The position numbers and the translations under genes are program-made. From Turnera subulata (taxonomy: Eukaryota > Streptophyta > Magnoliopsida > Malpighiales > Passifloraceae): a DNA stretch of 64,000 nt. Location: positions 1 through 64,000 of the forward strand of contig JAKUCV010006661.1 in NCBI GenBank assembly GCA_028386065.3, in the 5' to 3' direction. The stretch's first letter is position 1. Every line of letters begins with the position of its first letter. Under the pieces are notes generated by a model. That model did not search any database and was not told where the DNA came from. It worked only from the letters and a program-made list of their open reading frames with translations. This document shows positions 60,093-64,000 of the stretch, in pieces.

Positions 60093-61619
60093 ATGGCGGC
60101 TACGGCGGCAGCGAGAGCCACCAGCCTCTACTCTTCTCATCATCACAGACTCTTGTGCTTCTCTTCCTCTATCTCCACTAAATTCCCAACATTCCTCAAC
60201 TGCTTACACAAACCCCACCCCAAAACCTTATTTTTCTCCCCCATCATCAGGTGCTTGCACTCCACACACCAAGAGAATTCCTCCTCCGCTGCCGTCCCTC
60301 CGCCGCGAACCCACGACGCAACCAGCCGCGGAAACGTCCTTGACATCTTAGAAGAGAGAGGCTTGCTCGAATCAGTCACCAGTGACGCTCTCAGGTCTGC
60401 TTCTGCCTCTGATACCCTCAAAGTATACTGTGGTTTTGACCCAACAGCTGAGAGCTTGCACCTGGGCAACCTCTTGGGTATCATTGTGTTATCCTGGTTC
60501 CAGAGGTGCGGCCACAAAGCTGTGGCCTTGATAGGCGGCGCCACCGCCAGAATCGGTGACCCCTCTGGGAAAAGCCTCGAAAGGCCGGAGCTTGATGCTC
60601 ACACTCTGGAGAAAAATACCCAGGGGATTACTAGCACCATCTCCACAATATTGGACATGAACAATACTTTAAATGCTGATGCCAATTTTGTGGTTTTGAA
60701 TAATTATGATTGGTGGAAGGAGTTTAGGTTGCTGGATTTCTTGAAACAAGTAGGGAGGTATGCCCGTGTGGGTACGATGATGGGTAAAGAGAGTGTGAAG
60801 AAGAGGCTTGAATCCGAGCAAGGAATGAGTTACACTGAATTCACTTATCAGCTTTTGCAGGGTTATGATTTCTTGTATCTTCACAAGAATGAGGGTGTTA
60901 ATGTGCAGATTGGAGGGAGTGACCAGTGGGGCAATATTACTGCTGGCACTGAACTAATCCGAAAAATTTTGCAGCCTGAAGGTGATGTGGCCTTTGGATT
61001 GACCTTCCCTCTTCTATTGAAGAGTGATGGTACCAAGTTCGGAAAATCTGAGGATGGTGCCATTTGGCTTTCTCCGGCAATGTTGTCTCCCTATAAGTTT
61101 TATCAGTACTTCTTCTCTGTCCCGGATGCAGATGTTATTAGGTTCCTTAAGATACTTACGTTTATGGACATGGAGCAGATTGATGAGCTGGAGAGGGAAA
61201 TGAAGAAGCCAGGGTACGTGCCCAACACGGCCCAGCGTAAACTGGCCGAGCAAGTTACCCTTTTTGTCCATGGGGAAGAAGGACTTGACGAGGCACTCAA
61301 AGCAACCCAGGCTTTGAGACCTGGAGCGGAGACTAAGTTGGACTGGAAGACAATTGAGGGTATCGCTGAGGATGTTCCCTCCTGTTCTTTGGCTTATGAT
61401 GAAGTGCTGAATCTTTCTGTTATTGATCTTTCAGTCTCTGCCGGTTTGTTTGAGAGTAAATCAGCCGCACGCCGTCTTTTGAAACAAGGGGGACTTTATT
61501 TGAATAACCTCAGAATAGATGGTGAAGGTAAGAAAATTGAGCCTGAAGACATTGTGGATGGGAAGGTCCTCCTTCTATCTGCAGGCAAAAAGAATAAGGT
61601 CGTTGTAAGAATATCTTAA
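60093..61619 (+). CDS. Tyrosyl-tRNA synthetase, organellar (bacterial type), intronless
   Basis: 508-residue class Ic synthetase that charges tRNA-Tyr in chloroplast and mitochondria; the Arabidopsis counterpart, At3g02660, is embryo-essential (from memory). The first ATG is 60093, after a TTG-started extension. Residues 1-78 form a Ser/His/Pro-rich dual-targeting presequence. HLGN at 123-126 is the HIGH motif, GGSDQWGNI binds the tyrosine site, and KFGKS at 315-319 is the KMSKS loop. SKSAARRLLKQGGLYLNN near the C-terminus is the S4 RNA-binding domain. The length agrees with plant organellar TyrRS. No introns. Confidence 0.95.
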   Translation: MAATAAARATSLYSSHHHRLLCFSSSISTKFPTFLNCLHKPHPKTLFFSPIIRCLHSTHQENSSSAAVPPPRTHDATSRGNVLDILEERGLLESVTSDALRSASASDTLKVYCGFDPTAESLHLGNLLGIIVLSWFQRCGHKAVALIGGATARIGDPSGKSLERPELDAHTLEKNTQGITSTISTILDMNNTLNADANFVVLNNYDWWKEFRLLDFLKQVGRYARVGTMMGKESVKKRLESEQGMSYTEFTYQLLQGYDFLYLHKNEGVNVQIGGSDQWGNITAGTELIRKILQPEGDVAFGLTFPLLLKSDGTKFGKSEDGAIWLSPAMLSPYKFYQYFFSVPDADVIRFLKILTFMDMEQIDELEREMKKPGYVPNTAQRKLAEQVTLFVHGEEGLDEALKATQALRPGAETKLDWKTIEGIAEDVPSCSLAYDEVLNLSVIDLSVSAGLFESKSAARRLLKQGGLYLNNLRIDGEGKKIEPEDIVDGKVLLLSAGKKNKVVVRIS

Positions 61620-64000
61620 GTGCTTGACAGGTATACTGCATAGTCGCGTTACCTGCTGGAAATTATTTCCTTTTCATGGATTCTTTTGCTGTATTACAAT
61701 GTGCCAAGTTTTTCATCTAATAGAAGACTAGAAATTTATTTCAATACTTCCTTTCATCCTCAAATTAACGGTCCTATGAGAGCATTAGAGATAAACAAAT
61801 CAAGGGCATGCTGTATTTGTATACATCTCTCAAATGGGCGGATCTTACACATTTGAACTTTTGAAGAGTGAGAAACATCCATTTTCCTTCCTAGATGGTA
61901 TATGCTATCAGATCAGACAGACATTGAATGAGAACTATGCCATGAAAGCTGAGCGAATCAGATATCAAGCTCAGACAATTACGACCAAGTACCTCGCATA
62001 TCACATGAACATTCTACCCTATGATCATTACGCCATCAGCCTTTTTCAGTTAACTTATCTTAAATCTTAATTTTCTATACAACAGATTTGAGTATGTGAT
62101 GCTTTTTCTTTTTTTTTTTTTTGGTCATCTCATTATCTCCATGGTTTTACGGTGGATGAGAACCCTTTTATTTTACCTTTTGTTATTAAGTCTGGATGCC
62201 AAGCTGTTTAGCTTCTCCTTCATGAGTATAGATATGTTTTGTCAGTGAGTAGTTTAGCTTTAGTCAGTTGGAGGCTTGGAGTGAATGTGTAAAGAAGATT
62301 AAGATTTGAGTAAAGAATGCAAGTCGAGAAAGATTTAGTATTTCTTACTTGAAATTACACAGAGAGACAGAATAACTGGCCATCCTCCGAGTTACCTGGA
62401 AAACATGTAGATGTTCAAGTAGATCATTTGATTTACGAAGGTTTTGCAGCCAGTAACTTCTTGTTGTAGAAAATGGGGTTTTCCTTGAAAATCTTTAGTT
62501 AAATGCTTAATAGTTAATGCACCCCTGCAAGTTCTCGATGGTGGGGTTTCTGTATTTTAGTTGCAGAGGCTGTAGCATGCCTAATCACACATTGAAGTGA
62601 AAATTTGTACAGCTTGACCATGCTTTTATCGAAATTGGAATAGAAGTAGCATGCAATTGATATAGTAATGATAGTACAAGTCATTATCAGTTTTCTGTGT
62701 CTATGGAAAGTTTTGTTTTGCTGATAAGTGTTGAATTTCATGGGTTGGAAGTTACTTTAAAGCAAAGTCCCCCGGTATTTTGGCTGCATTCTCAGTAGGT
62801 TGTATGTTATTACCGCGAAAATGCCTTTTGGGGATACTCCTGGGCACATGAATGCTGGGGATTTGTTGTTCTATTGAATAAGATAGTGAGATTTCAGTCT
62901 TCTCATCATGAATGACTTTTAACAAGACATTTGCATTGTGTTATGACAAATGAGACCAAAAGCATCTCTTTCATATAAAAAAAAAAAAATTGCGTCTTGG
63001 TTGGTTGATCTTAACGGATGAAACTTTTTGGTCACTGTATCTATCCTGATTCCTAAGCAGCGGCTGATTGGAATTCATTTTTTCCTAATTTTAAAGAGTT
63101 ACAATATGAGATCTTCCCGTTTTAAATTGTGAGATCTCTTTTTAACTCATGTCCATTCATAATCATAGAAATCCACAAAATCAAAACAAAAGCTAGAAAT
63201 TTAAAGGTGCATTTGGGAGTGTTTTGTGTTTTTAGTTCTCTAAAAAGTGTTCTGAAAATTGAGAACTAAGAACTGTTTTGAGAGTGTTTGAAGTACTGAA
63301 AATCGGTTTGGATAATTTAGACTTTAATAATTCTGAAAGAACAAAAAAATGCAAAACTTATTTGGGAGATTGTTATCGAACTTATAAAATTTAAAACTGG
63401 TTGTTCAATACTTATAAACATTAATATTTTTATATTACTTGAATTGTATGATTTTATTATTTGTTTAATAAAAATATTAGCCTGCGAATTTTTACTGGAT
63501 ATTTTCTTTGTAATTTATTCAATATTTATATTAAATGTGTATCTTTTAACCAATAGATTATTTCTCCAACTTATTTTAGAAGGAGGCTGTTCTTTTTTAG
63601 CATATGCACCCAATTGTCTCAACTATGTTATTTGTTTATATCCTAAAATCTTAAAAAATTATCACTAACAATCACAATCTTTGCATGAACAGAATAAAAT
63701 GAAAACCATTCTACTTCTTTTTTCTGAAATGTTTTAACTATATAATTGTTTTACATTCCAAAATTTTCAGAAATCACTATTGGCAATCATAATTTTTGCA
63801 ATCTTCCAAAAGCTGGCAACCATCCCAATTTCCTCTTTATTTCAGCCTCTTCAAGTTGAACTTCACACTCTTGGTTCAAAGATAATTCACAAACACAAGT
63901 CTCTCTCAAAGAAATTAATCATGCATCATGAAATGCACAAATATAACTCTGGAGAAAAATAAAATAGAACCTGCTTAGTCTTTCAAGCATACTATCAAAC
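61620..64000. other. Downstream of tyrosyl-tRNA synthetase, no gene seen
   Basis: AT-rich to the window end. The 78-codon frame at 61834-62070 has no domain and no support. A MITE-like piece is listed separately. Confidence 0.5.
63205..63330 (+). mobile_element. MITE-like terminal fragment
   Basis: Starts AAAGGTGCATTTGGGAGTG and continues with AAAATTGAGAACTAAGAAC; resembles the minus-strand reading of 9421-9548. The far end is not identified. Confidence 0.35.

Noticed and set aside
61834..62070. 78-codon frame downstream of the tyrosyl-tRNA synthetase
   Set aside because: No recognisable domain and located in the 3' flank.

Overview
This is a stretch of a eudicot plant nuclear genome. It has intron-containing genes with plant gene structure, chloroplast-targeted photosynthetic proteins, an AT-rich background, and a dense load of nested plant transposable elements. 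I cannot name the species from the sequence. I see no tRNA, rRNA or CRISPR features.

Five host genes are well supported. They are a PLS-type pentatricopeptide repeat (PPR) protein gene (5431-6966, minus), a LIGHT-REGULATED WD (LWD) clock gene (29124-30164, plus), a three-exon heavy-metal-associated isoprenylated protein gene (33478-34477, minus), a five-exon chloroplast GAPDH subunit A gene (56266-58614, plus) and an intronless organellar tyrosyl-tRNA synthetase gene (60093-61619, plus). From memory, PPR, LWD2 and GAPA are consecutive loci on Arabidopsis chromosome 3 (At3g26630, At3g26640, At3g26650). The window therefore looks like an ancestral gene block pulled apart by transposon insertions.

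Layout: 1-4.7 kb holds an endonuclease-domain ORF fragment and a gypsy-type solo LTR. 4.7-10.2 kb holds the PPR gene and a 350-bp tandem array. 10.27-28.50 kb is a probable Helitron whose body was entered by a 17.4-kb Mutator-like element (MULE, 10702-28110, with 303/316-bp terminal inverted repeats and a 10-bp target duplication matching at 9 positions). That MULE carries a broken MURA transposase gene and, converging on it, an intact ORF for a small GRF-like zinc-finger, coiled-coil, membrane-anchor protein. It was itself invaded by a 3.3-kb solo LTR and by gypsy-derived sequence. 29-36.5 kb holds the LWD and isoprenylated-protein genes. 36.5-45.7 kb is a decayed copia element containing a small LTR element and a second MULE-like element with a 654-bp assembly gap. 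46.6-52.9 kb is a second copia element (TSD ATACA) carrying an antisense copy of the endonuclease-domain gene, with its own TATA-like box. 54-55 kb is a hAT element with a miniature LTR element (TRIM) inside it. 56-64 kb holds GAPA, the tyrosyl-tRNA synthetase gene and flanking sequence.

The most unusual material is the large MULE: its accessory membrane-anchored zinc-finger ORF, E2F-like sites at both subterminal ends, and a transposase C-terminus built from repeated phase-0 exons. Next are the paired copies of a truncated endonuclease-domain gene with a conserved stop, and the recurring short GGCCC-type hairpins in several unrelated retroelements.
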